Assembly (NCBI RefSeq): GCF_017498545.1
Contig: NZ_CP071793.1
Coordinates: 5,667,001-5,731,000, forward strand
Source: Sulfidibacter corallicola
GTDB taxonomy: Bacteria > Acidobacteriota > Holophagae > Acanthopleuribacterales > Acanthopleuribacteraceae
Length of the DNA: 64,000 bases
Direction of reading: 5' to 3'
Below are positions 27,624 to 36,109 of this stretch, piece by piece. The number at the start of each line of letters is the position of its first letter. The first letter of the stretch is position 1. A program made the position numbers and the translations under genes. The notes beneath the pieces are model-generated. The model ran no database searches, was not told the origin of the DNA, and saw nothing but the letters and a program-made list of their open reading frames with translations.

Positions 27624-27940
27624 TTCCAGAATGGCAAGTTTGGGATCACATGCCGGCTGGGTGAAGGAAAAATGGAAAAGCCCTGGGTTGATGGCGTATT
27701 CGTGTCTGAGGTAGGACAGCTTTTTTATCTATTAAAGGGACACAAGCCCAGTTTGAATCTCAAAAAATGCGTCCCAAACTCCCGGCCTTAAATTTGATTC
27801 AACTCCAAAATCTGAGGAAAAGGCCCTGTACTTTAGTTGAGTATGTTGGGATCGGTATGGGGGGTGCTTGGCATGGATCATTCTTGTCGGGACTAATGAT
27901 TCCATCCTGGATGCCCTTCTGGTGTGCTTTACCTAGTCAG

Positions 27941-30094
27941 TTAATTTTCAGGATTTTCTTTGGAGATTGTATTTTTATCTGGGATGGATCTTGCGATCCG
28001 AATACCAGCATCGCGGTGATGCATCGGGCGCTCAGAAAATGGTTTTTCTGATAAATATATAGGGAGGGTGTCTCGGTGAGGAATAAGGTTCTGTGAGGAT
28101 GCATTTTGCAAATTTTCTATACTTGGAATAGGTATATATGTTTCACCATCCTTGCTTTTTTGCATTGCACTATTCCATATCCATTCAGGGAAGTTGTCGG
28201 TTATTCCGTAGAGCCCCAACTCTCTTAGGGTTAATGCTCTAATTGAAGTAACTACTGGAGGTGAGCTAGTGTTAAAAAATGATTTTAGTTGGATCTTTTC
28301 ATTGCGATTGTCCTGAAATAGTGCTGGGTGAAAAATTTGCGCTGCATATCTCCACTCATGATCACTTAGCAAGCGAAAGCCTGTTGAATCTTTAAGAAAG
28401 ATGATCTTGTTTTTTTTGAATTCATACGCTTTCTCTAGATTGTTCATTTCAGATAACCTATTACAAAAAAGCAATGACTCTCGCCAGGTTGTGCTGAAAT
28501 TTGGGGAATCATTCTGGGCAAATGTTGAGCTCTTGGAAAATCGGTTTTTCTTACCTGTTTCGATGTAGTAACTTTTCATGGCAGATTGAAAAAGCTCTTT
28601 TGTTATTCTTGTTTCTGAAACCAAAAAGGGGTTGATTTTTTTAGGCTGACGCTCTAGAGGCGAGTGGAGATAAGATGGGTTATGTTCTGTTTCTGGGGGA
28701 AGAATAACTCCGCCTTCTACTCGAATCATTTTAGGATTAAAGCGCATCACTTGGTCTCTGATTGCTGAATGTTGGTGTTTTATACTTTCGCTGTTTGTTT
28801 TTATGTCCTTCTTTGATGGTTCTTTTTCAAGATCAGCTGATCTTGCTTCTGTTTCAATAGATGACCCGCTTATGGGCTTGGTGACTCCAAGAACGTTATA
28901 TACAAAAGGGGGAAAAGGGAGGATTATTTCACGATGCCCCCATGTGAACATTCCCTTTGATAATACCGTTAGTATTATCAATGCAATGACGGTTTTCTCT
29001 AGGTGTGAGACAAAGTTCTTGTGGATATTTAAAAGTTTTCTGTAATCTTTTTCTTTCTTGTGCACGGGCAGGTGGCTATTCAAGTGTCTCAATTGATGAA
29101 CGTTGATCCAAATATATAATCCTAAACAATGGTATACAATATAAACTACCGTAGCGAGGCTGAATTTCAGAGATAAAAAATCAATCTTTAAGCCTAGCAT
29201 AAATGGCGCCAGTGTAAATATTGCCATCCAGAGTACTTTTGCTCCAAAAAAGCCTGTGTACCTTTCTTCAATTATATTTTTAAGGTTGAATATTGTGTTT
29301 TCCTTATTTTGCGTATCTGATTCAAGCTTGCTGGGAAGGGGAACAGGGAGACTTTCTGCAAGAGCTTCCAGCGTTTGAATTGAGTCCTTTTCTAGTAAGG
29401 GAACCTCTCGCATTACTCCAAAAAAGCCTTCATATGTTCCCTCGGAGTTAATCATCGGAGATATTGAAATATCAACAAGAATTTCCGTTCTATTAATTGT
29501 TCGCCTGCTTGACCGAAAACGGACTGGTTTTTTTGATAACATTACGTGATTCAATATTTTGTCCAGATGTTCATGGTATCTGTCTGGCACTAAAAAACTA
29601 TTAACTGATTTGCCGACTACAGCAGCAGACTCAAATCCAAATAGTTTCTCAGCACCTTGATTCCAAAATAAAACAGTGCCGTCTATATCCAAAACACCAA
29701 TAGCATCAATGCTTTGAGCAGCAAACCGAGTAAAGTATAATGCTTCAACTCTATTCTCAAGCCTTTCAAGTGTTTTGTAAAATGTTCTTACAAACATTAC
29801 TGCCCCTGCTAGAAGCAAAAGTTTTACCAGAGAAACATAAAAGCCGTTATAAAAGTCGAAATCAAGAGTGAGAAATTCAACCCTGCGAGAGTTTGCGAGA
29901 GCCCAGTAGATAGAGTCGAGGAGTATTGCGATTGATAAAAAGATAAACCCCCAGTACACAGGGCCAAGAGACTTATTATTATTTATTAACGGCCTTGCCT
30001 TAAAATGAGAAGCAGTAACTGCAGGTACAACTATCCAGAGAATAACTAACAACCAAAAAACGGTGATCATTAAAATGTTGGCTGCTTCATCCAT
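27941..30094 (-). CDS. membrane PAS protein with C-terminal formylglycine-generating-enzyme-like domain
   Basis: This 717-aa protein starts at ATG 30094 behind AGGAGAG. It has three hydrophobic helices in residues 1-110, then a PAS domain (~120-235: 'AAQSIDAIGVLDIDGTVLFWNQGAEKLFGFESAAVVGKSVNSFLVPDRYHEHLDKIL', ending GFFGVMREV). About three further membrane helices lie in ~285-400, and a FGE/SUMF1-like domain in ~455-705 (MIRVEGGVILPP, NPFLVSETRITKELFQSAMKSYY, LLFCNRLSE, FRLLSDHEWRYAAQ, GLYGITDNFPEWIWN, HHRDAGIRIAR). No kinase, GGDEF or other output domain follows the PAS. The two copper-binding cysteines of true FGEs are not evident, so a binding or lectin-like role is more likely than catalysis. 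AT-rich, probably acquired. Confidence 0.75.
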   Translation of the reverse strand: MDEAANILMITVFWLLVILWIVVPAVTASHFKARPLINNNKSLGPVYWGFIFLSIAILLDSIYWALANSRRVEFLTLDFDFYNGFYVSLVKLLLLAGAVMFVRTFYKTLERLENRVEALYFTRFAAQSIDAIGVLDIDGTVLFWNQGAEKLFGFESAAVVGKSVNSFLVPDRYHEHLDKILNHVMLSKKPVRFRSSRRTINRTEILVDISISPMINSEGTYEGFFGVMREVPLLEKDSIQTLEALAESLPVPLPSKLESDTQNKENTIFNLKNIIEERYTGFFGAKVLWMAIFTLAPFMLGLKIDFLSLKFSLATVVYIVYHCLGLYIWINVHQLRHLNSHLPVHKKEKDYRKLLNIHKNFVSHLEKTVIALIILTVLSKGMFTWGHREIILPFPPFVYNVLGVTKPISGSSIETEARSADLEKEPSKKDIKTNSESIKHQHSAIRDQVMRFNPKMIRVEGGVILPPETEHNPSYLHSPLERQPKKINPFLVSETRITKELFQSAMKSYYIETGKKNRFSKSSTFAQNDSPNFSTTWRESLLFCNRLSEMNNLEKAYEFKKNKIIFLKDSTGFRLLSDHEWRYAAQIFHPALFQDNRNEKIQLKSFFNTSSPPVVTSIRALTLRELGLYGITDNFPEWIWNSAMQKSKDGETYIPIPSIENLQNASSQNLIPHRDTLPIYLSEKPFSERPMHHRDAGIRIARSIPDKNTISKENPEN

Positions 30095-30389
30095 GATCGC
30101 TCTCCTGGTGATTTTCGATTGTTTTGGCTAGTTGTGTCTTTTTTTTAATTTACCCCTTTGTAAGAAAAATGCCACTGAAAATTTGCTAGGGATTGTAGAG
30201 TTTGTCGACGACCTCTGTGTGTTGTTAGGCGATATGAGAAATAGACCCAATAGCAGCACGAAAAGCTGACTCCTCCTTGATGAGAAGAAGGGGAAAGGCT
30301 GCGAAGGAAAGGCCAAACTCGATGGATTACTTTGATTTGGAGAGAAAAGTCATGATCGATTCCGGTGATGCTAGGGTAATGCTCAAATT

Positions 30390-30490
30390 TCATCACAAAA
30401 CTGGGGCGTGATGCGGATCGCTGAGGAACTCGGTATCTGTAAGCACATGGCCAAACTGTAGGTCCAGCAAGGTGAATGGCAGCCGTACCA
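30390..30490 (+). pseudogene. fragment of an IS21-type transposase helix-turn-helix
   Basis: Translating the plus strand near 30408 gives MRIAEELGICKHMAKL-stop-VQQGEWQPYQ, the start of an IstA-like HTH (usual form RIAEELGISRNTVxxYxxxGxWQPY) with an internal stop and no continuation. It is a remnant of a second IS21-family element. The identification rests on a short match. Confidence 0.4.
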
Positions 30491-30602
30491 AAGTAAGTGT
30501 GTTGACGCTATCGGCAACGAACCCACCTTTGACCCGGGGAACGAGACCCGGGCGATGCGCACGTGTCGGGTGCTGAGTTGATGCGAAGTCGGGCTCTGGG
30601 CA

Positions 30603-30631
30603 TAAAAAAAGACCCCCAATGGTGGGGGCCT
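30603..30631 (-). terminator. terminator downstream of istB
   Basis: On the minus strand GGCCCCCACCATTGGGGGTC is followed by seven T residues, a textbook intrinsic terminator about 190 bp after istB. Confidence 0.75.
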
Positions 30632-30812
30632 GTGTTTCTCATCGTGTTGTCGTGAGGATTATTCGGTGAATTGAGTTGGGTCTTCGGGGAGGTTCATCAG
30701 TTCCATCAACGGCTCCTCGTACAACGCCCAGATCAAACGGTGGATTTCCTACAACTGTTCGAGGAGGTTCCAGATGATCCAAATCGGTTCAGAGGGTCTC
30801 GGCTTGGAACGA

Positions 30813-31580
30813 TCAGTCATGAGCGCCTCCCGCTTCCGCCGCCTCGATTGGGTGGGGATGCTGAGGGGTTCGCAGCGACGGCCCATTCATTTTGATCGTG
30901 ATGCAATGGTGGCGGAGTCGATCCAACAAGGCATCCACCAAGGGCTTGCGATTGAATAACTGATACCACTTCTCGTAATCGAGATTGGTAGTGATGATCG
31001 TGGCCTTGTTGCCGTAACGCATCTCGGTCAACTTGAAGAAGGCATTGACCTGTTCGGGCTTGAGCGAGAGATAACCCAACTCGTCGATCACCAAGAGGTC
31101 GTAGGAAGCCATCGACTTCAAAACCCGCGAGGTACTTCGGTCCGCCAGGGAAGCGAACAAATCGTCGAGCATGTCCTGGGCGTTGTAAAAACGGACCCGA
31201 TAACCGTCGAGCAACGCTTTGCGCGCCAACCCAATCGCCAGACCGGTCTTGCCCGTTCCCGGCGTGCCGATGAACACGACGTTCTGCGCCCGTTTGAGGA
31301 AATCCAGGGTCGCCAATGAATAGATGCGCGCGCGATCGACCCCAGGCTGCAGGTCAAACGGGAAACTCTCCAGCGCCCAATCCCTGGGTAGCTTGGCCTG
31401 GCGTGTGCGGTAGGCCATGGCCCGCTCGGCGCGAGCACGCGACTCTTCGCACAGCAACTGGTACAGCACATCCTCCAGGGGAAGGCCCTCGACCTGGGCG
31501 CGGTCGAGTTCGCGATCCAATACCGCAGCCATGCCCCGGAACTTGAGATCTTCCAAGATCGTCTTGAGCTTCAATCTCAT
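30813..31580 (-). CDS. istB: IS21-family helper ATPase IstB
   Basis: A 255-aa AAA+ ATPase starting at ATG 31580. Walker A is GTPGTGKT (105-112) and Walker B LLVIDELGY (162-170). An N-terminal helical domain ('LEDLKFRGMAAVLDRELDRA') matches IstB. It assists the IstA transposase in target DNA selection. Complete and apparently intact. The start overlaps the istA stop (ATGA). Confidence 0.95.
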   Translation of the reverse strand: MRLKLKTILEDLKFRGMAAVLDRELDRAQVEGLPLEDVLYQLLCEESRARAERAMAYRTRQAKLPRDWALESFPFDLQPGVDRARIYSLATLDFLKRAQNVVFIGTPGTGKTGLAIGLARKALLDGYRVRFYNAQDMLDDLFASLADRSTSRVLKSMASYDLLVIDELGYLSLKPEQVNAFFKLTEMRYGNKATIITTNLDYEKWYQLFNRKPLVDALLDRLRHHCITIKMNGPSLRTPQHPHPIEAAEAGGAHD

Positions 31581-32974
31581 TGAAAATCCTCCTCGCCCGC
31601 AAGCTGAAAGTAATCCCCGGCGACTTCGTCGAGAACCAACTTCTCCAATCGATGCAGATCGAAGAGCCCGTAATGGTGGGCGTGCTGGAGGGCGGTGAAG
31701 AAGGCCTCTTCGGGATAGGTTCGAACCAGATGCAACAGGCGCTTCATGGCGTGGACGCCGCGGCCGGGCACGCGTGTCTTCAAGCGGTCGAGGTAAGTGT
31801 CGAGGAGTGGGTTGCGACCGCGTAAAAGATCCTCCTGGGCCGAGGTCCCTTGGCGCGATTCCCGGAGAAAGCGTCGCTGGCGATGGGCGTCCAAGGTGAT
31901 GCGCTGGTCGCGCTTCTCGCAGAGACCGTGTTCGGCGACCAACTCCCCGCGAAAATACACCTTCAGTTCGGAGAGGGTGCGGTGCACCTCCAACCGCTTG
32001 CCCACCAACCGTTCGGGCACGGAATAGCGGTTGCGCTCCACGTGAATGTAACCGGTCGTGTCGACCATCCGAAACAGCGACTCGTAAACCGGCGGGCACA
32101 CTTTCGGAAGCTCGCGAAGCCCGGGCTTCTCCATGAGGTAGGCCGCCTGCGGGGACATGCCGAGTACCCGTTTGACCTTGCGATTGGCGACCTGATCGCA
32201 CCAATCCCGAACCGAGGCGTTGAGGTCCTGCAACGACGCAAACGCACGTCCTGCCAGGAAGTTGGTTTCCAGATAACGGAACGGCCTCTCGACGCGCCCC
32301 TTGCGCTCGGGATGGTTGATGCGATGGGCCGCGAAGGCGACTCCGTAGGCCCGCGCGAAGCCCGCCATTTCAGACGAAATCTGCGCGTTGGCGCCGCTGC
32401 CGGCGGCCAGGACGACCGAGGTGTTGTCGATGAGACAGGTGCGCGCGGCACCGTCCAGGTAGCGAAACGCTTCGGCCAGGAAGCATTTGGCCTCGAACCG
32501 TCGGAATCGGCGATAGTAGGCGGCAAAGAGGGTGCGCGAGTAGGCCAGCACCAAGGCGGCACACTGCAGGGTTTGGGTGCGGCCATCGATGAGGACTCGG
32601 TGGGGCGAGGTGTCGAACTGCATTTCCTCGCCGGGCTGGAAGGTATACACCCCTTTGCAAGCGGGCGGGTTTCGTAGGTGAACCTCGCGAAGAAACCGCG
32701 TCAGAGTGCTGTAGGCGACCCGAATGCCGTGTTCCTGTTCGAGGATTTCGTGCACGCGCGTCCCGTTGCCGCGACAGCGCTGGAAGATTTCGTGGATCAA
32801 CTCGCTGTGGCGATGGAGTCGACTCGTGGCCGGAGGCGGGGTCTCCTCCGCTCAGCGACGGATCAGGCGTCGAATCGCATTGCGCGAGACACCCGTCTGA
32901 CGGCTGATCTCCCGCAGCGGCGTGCCCTGCTGATGAAGTTTCTTGATCTGTTCCCGAATGGGTTCTGACAACAT
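31577..32974 (-). pseudogene. istA: IS21-family transposase IstA interrupted by an in-frame TGA
   Basis: ATG 32974 (with AAGGAG upstream) begins an HTH (IREQIKKLHQQGTPLREISRQTGVSRNAIRRLI) that stops after 40 codons at TGA 32854-32852. The same frame then continues without break to 31577. The catalytic core after the stop is intact: D in EMQFDTSPHR, D in CLIDNTSVVL and E in ERKGRVERPFRYLE, the DDE triad of IS21. Restart at TTG near 32800 would give a protein without the DNA-binding HTH. Either the element is dead, or the TGA is read through. Confidence 0.8.
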
Positions 32975-33878
32975 CGTGCTGTCTCCTTTCCAATTGTTTC
33001 TGCAATGCCTCCCACTCCCGCGTCACCTTCGCGACGTCGCTCATCACGGCGGCCCAACCCGTCTCGTCCAGGCCCTGGCACAGACTCGGCAGTTGCCGGC
33101 GCAAGCCGCGAAGTCCATTCGCCAGGCGGCGACAGGTCGTTCGCCACTTCCCCTCGGGCCCTTCCGCGAGCTGACGGCCTTCACCAGCCAGCTCGCGTTC
33201 TCGCTTGGCTTCAATCCACAGTCGTGGCTGGTCAACCAGACGTTGGCGTACCACTTGATTGGCGCCCCGGTAGGCCTCGAACCAATCACGCCACTCGCGG
33301 CTGCTGAGCCCGTTCTTGGCCGCCGCTTCAATGACCTGGCGCGCATGCGCCGGGTTGGCGCGAGTCAACGGCGCCATCACCCGAACGGCGACCCAGGGAG
33401 AAAGCCGTCCCTGCATCACCGCCGTGCGGCCTTCCTCGGGCACCTCCGAGACCAACCGCAACCGACTCCGCACCCAGCTCTGACTGCGGCCGGATTGCTG
33501 CGCGATCGCTTCAGCCGTCATGCCCCGTTCTTCGTGGAGATAGCGCAGGGTCAGGCCTTCTTCGAGCACGTCCCAGCAACGGCCGCCCATCCGTGCCAGC
33601 AGGGTCAGGAGACCCTGAGTCGGGTCTCCCGGCCAGATTTCGCACTGCACCGTGTCACGACGCAGCTTGTCGCGTGCCGCCAACCGACGATAGCCGTCCA
33701 ACAGCACCAGTTGGCCGTCGGCGCCTCGAGCCACCGAGACCGGTACAAGTTGGCCTCGGCGATCGAGATCGCGAGCAAGTGCATCGATGACGGCACCATC
33801 GAAGATTCGGTGATGGCCGAAGGGTCGTTGGAGTTGATGGACTTCCAATGCGCGGTGAAGGGGTTTGGTGGCAGTCAT
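32370..33878 (-). CDS. ParB-like nuclease-domain protein of the IS21-type element
   Basis: From ATG 33878 the first ~290 residues form a ParB/Spo0J-like protein: 'LQRPFGHHRIFDGAVIDALARDLDRRGQLVPVSVARGADGQLVLLDGYRRLAARDKLRRDTVQCEIW' (ParB N-domain with GYRR), then the HTH 'GMTAEAIAQQSGRSQSWVRSRLRLV'. The frame has no stop at the expected end near 33000 and runs on out of frame over istA to 32370, so the C-terminal ~210 residues are probably not meaningful. Such genes sit next to transposases and are thought to bind element DNA. A motif array lies just upstream. Confidence 0.7.
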   Translation of the reverse strand: MTATKPLHRALEVHQLQRPFGHHRIFDGAVIDALARDLDRRGQLVPVSVARGADGQLVLLDGYRRLAARDKLRRDTVQCEIWPGDPTQGLLTLLARMGGRCWDVLEEGLTLRYLHEERGMTAEAIAQQSGRSQSWVRSRLRLVSEVPEEGRTAVMQGRLSPWVAVRVMAPLTRANPAHARQVIEAAAKNGLSSREWRDWFEAYRGANQVVRQRLVDQPRLWIEAKRERELAGEGRQLAEGPEGKWRTTCRRLANGLRGLRRQLPSLCQGLDETGWAAVMSDVAKVTREWEALQKQLERRQHDVVRTHSGTDQETSSAGHAAAGDQPSDGCLAQCDSTPDPSLSGGDPASGHESTPSPQRVDPRNLPALSRQRDARARNPRTGTRHSGRLQHSDAVSSRGSPTKPARLQRGVYLPARRGNAVRHLAPPSPHRWPHPNPAVCRLGAGLLAHPLCRLLSPIPTVRGQMLPGRSVSLPGRCRAHLSHRQHLGRPGRRQRRQRADFV

Positions 33879-33918
33879 GCGTCCCAGCCTAAACGGTGCG
33901 GCGGAGGATGGGCACGAG

Positions 33919-34152
33919 TCCTCATTGACACCGGCGTGTTGTTGGTCGATCAACATTCGGTAATAGAGTTGAATTCATGCAGTTACGCATCCTCATTGAC
34001 CGCTGCCATACCGCTCACGTGGATCCGTATAAGGTGTTCACTTTCAGCAGGTTGGCATCTCGACACGTCCTCATTGACGCGCGTTCTGTCGCCCTGCTGT
34101 CCCAGAACCTGAATATTCACAGTGAGTTGCTGTGTTGACGCGCCCTCATTGC
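33919..34152 (-). repeat. array of four evenly spaced GTCAATGAGGA motifs
   Basis: On the plus strand TCCTCATTGAC occurs at 33919-33929, 33990-34000 and 34068-34078, and a variant CCCTCATTGC at 34143-34152. Spacings are 71, 78 and 75 bp. On the minus strand the shared form is GTCAATGAGGAnnnGT. The array covers the 3' end of the zinc-ribbon gene and the gap before the ParB-like gene. It is likely a binding array for the ParB-like protein or transposase. Confidence 0.65.
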
Positions 34153-34453
34153 GAACGCGATGGGACGGTCGGCCTGCTTGGGTTGGTTTACGCGGCTTGG
34201 GGACTGGTGCAAACTTCGCCGGAGGGCGCTTCCGGGGTGGGCGGCGGCGCCAGTAGTCGGGGTTTCGAGCCCGCCACACGCGTTGACTTTCGCGATCATT
34301 GGCGCGGTAGTCAGGATCTGACTTGCGTTTTTCCTTCTGCCACAAGGATTTGCGTTGACGCTGACATTCTGGCTTGCTGCAGAAGCGTTGATTGGTGTTT
34401 TGGGGACGTCGACGGAAGTAGCATCGACATCCACGACACCTTTGTTTGGCCAT
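33983..34453 (-). CDS. zinc-ribbon protein of the IS21-type element
   Basis: A 156-aa Arg/Lys-rich protein. The N terminus has a four-cysteine zinc ribbon (CRGCRCYF...RFCSKPECQRQRK) followed by 'WQKEKRKSDPDYRANDRESQRVWRARNPDYWRRRPPR', a pattern I associate with small proteins near transposases. The C-terminal part translates the repeat array (RNEGAS, RVNEDV, AVNEDA), so it is either a natural overlap or read-through into non-coding DNA. Likely DNA-binding; function unknown. Confidence 0.65.
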   Translation of the reverse strand: MAKQRCRGCRCYFRRRPQNTNQRFCSKPECQRQRKSLWQKEKRKSDPDYRANDRESQRVWRARNPDYWRRRPPRKRPPAKFAPVPKPRKPTQAGRPSHRVRNEGASTQQLTVNIQVLGQQGDRTRVNEDVSRCQPAESEHLIRIHVSGMAAVNEDA

Positions 34454-34705
34454 GCCTGAGCTCCCGGGTTTCGGTAAGCTGGCATTTTCATATGTTCGAC
34501 CTGACTGCGCCGATGCCGGGTCAGGTTTTGAGCACCCTGCTCAGCAGACGGACCCAGGGTCCTCTACCGAGCAAAACCCGGGTTCGTTTAGGAAAGCGTC
34601 AACAGTAAGTGCTTGGGTAAAGAGATCACCGCCCGGGAAGAAGTGCGGCCTCGGAGGTGAGAACCATGAAAGAGGCTCATCAGGTGGGTAATCGCGTGTC
34701 CAGTG

Positions 34706-35220
34706 CTTAGAACCATTCGAAACAAGTCCTGCCAAATGAAATGAGGGCGTAAAAACGGTACGATAGTCCATCGGACGATGATCACTTCCAGGCTTAGCCT
34801 GATCAAGGATCTTCAAGCCGAAGTACAAATCTCGAAAGAATAAAGACCAAATCAGCAGCCAGGCCATTTTCAACGCCTTCGGTTCAGCTTTCACCAGAGC
34901 GGTACCTGAAATATCACGTCGCTCTGCTCGAAGGCTTGGAAGCCAATGCCCAGAAGTTCGTCTATTGGGACCTGGGCCCAGGCGAGCGGCCCCAAAAGGT
35001 GAAGGCCGAGTTCGAGCACGTTGCAAAGCGAGAGGGGATTCTCGTGCGGGTTCTCTTAGCGCCAGGCGGGAAGAACCTGCGATTGGCCTATTTGGAAAGC
35101 GGGATCAGGACTACCGCTATTCGGGTGAGGGGAATAGACGGCGAGGTGAAAGTCGAAAGGCAGGTGGGTATGGAGTTCGGGGAATTTTCGGGGATGACTC
35201 AACGCTTAAAAAAGACGCGA
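34706..35220 (+). repeat. 515-bp inverted duplication, copy A
   Basis: This stretch matches the minus strand of 39141-38628 at roughly 85-90% by eye, covering an upstream leader and the whole small gene. Copy A is the degraded one. Confidence 0.75.
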
Positions 35221-35226
35221 CGCTGA
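34813..35226 (+). pseudogene. broken copy of the small charged protein gene at 38575-39030
   Basis: Relative to the intact copy, the start ATG has become AAG, AAC has become TAC, and one base is inserted in the Lys-rich N terminus, shifting the frame. From 'ALLEGLEANAQKFVYWDLGPGERPQKVKAEFEHVAKREGILVRVLLAPGGKNLRLAYL' onward it is still open to 35226. A TTG at 34936 could start a 96-aa remnant, but no ribosome site is seen. Confidence 0.65.
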
Positions 35227-36109
35227 ATTTTCAAGCATTCATATCATCCGAGCAGCTCATTTCCCGGGAGTGGCTTGGCATTTTCCTGGGTCTCCGTGGG
35301 TTTCAACGTGCCCCTCGCTGGAAACGATTGCCAAGACCGCGTCGAAATGGTGAATCCCGAACAAGTTTTGCGGGTACGGAAGGTTCTTGGTCAGATTCTT
35401 CTTTTGGATGTCTCAAATCGAGATGGATTCACCATCATCTTCGCCTGAACACAGCGATACTCAGACCATGGGAATCCACCCCCATATCTGGCGAAGCGAA
35501 GATCGAGACCTGGCATCTGCTGGGATCGATAACCCAGGTCTTCCCCAAGGCAAAAAGGATCTCGGCGGGACTGACGTTTTCGCCAGATCCTTCGCTGGGA
35601 ACGCTCCAGGTACCAACGAGGTTCCTTGTTTGTTGTACTCGCGAATATGGAAGTCATCCCGGCTCAATGGTAGTTGCCTACGTCGTCTATGGCGTGAGGT
35701 AAAGGTGTCAGGATCGGCTTCACCTGCAAAGGTGAGGTTTGGGACCTGGAGGGCAAGCCTTTATTGGAGCCGAAATTGATCAGGGGAGCAAACGGGGAGG
35801 CTGTGCGTGATTCCTCGCCAGAAAGTCAGCGGGGCCAAGAGGGTAGGGTCTGGACAGGGAAATGAACCTCCTGTATGGACAAGCACAGTGTTTGTGATTT
35901 TTCTAGCATTTTTGGGTTAACCTGGTTGTGATATCTTTCGCGATATACAGAGATGCGACGGTTTATTTCTGGTTAGAAGACGCTTTGCGAGCGTCTTTTT
36001 GTACGCGTTGGTGCCGCCCTTTTTGCGGCTTTTGCCCTGATCCTCGGATCAAAGCAATTGCACCGTCACGTTCTCAAGATACCTCTCCCTCAAGTGAAAG
36101 GATTCATAA
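35227..36109. other. gene-poor stretch with decayed coding DNA
   Basis: About 880 bp. One plus-strand stretch near 35325-35430 reads as a protein-like fragment (RVEMVNPEQVLRVRKVLGQILLLDVSNRDGFTIIFA) before a stop, and the rest is broken. No family recognised. The promoter of the nuclease gene must be near 36050-36105. Confidence 0.4.

Larger units (their letters stand above)
30603..34453 (-). mobile_element. IS21-family element with ParB-like and zinc-ribbon companion genes
   Basis: Four genes on one strand: zinc-ribbon protein, ParB-like protein, istA, istB, the last two coupled by an ATGA overlap. I recall a similar four-gene order from other bacterial genomes, but have not checked it. Exact ends are not resolved. 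TGTGTTGACGC occurs at 30498-30508 and 34131-34141 in direct orientation and may mark the limits, in which case the zinc-ribbon gene would be outside or split. Confidence 0.7.

Noticed and set aside
27609..27791. 60-codon plus-strand ORF after the Imm26 gene
   Set aside because: It overlaps the terminator stem, has no ribosome site and no protein-like features.
27941..30094. FGE-fold C-terminal domain as a diversity-generating retroelement target
   Set aside because: No reverse transcriptase, template repeat or adenine-biased variable region seen in the window.
32370..32990. C-terminal ~210 residues of the ParB-like frame as a real domain
   Set aside because: They are an out-of-frame reading of istA, with Pro/Arg/Ser-rich composition and no recognisable fold.
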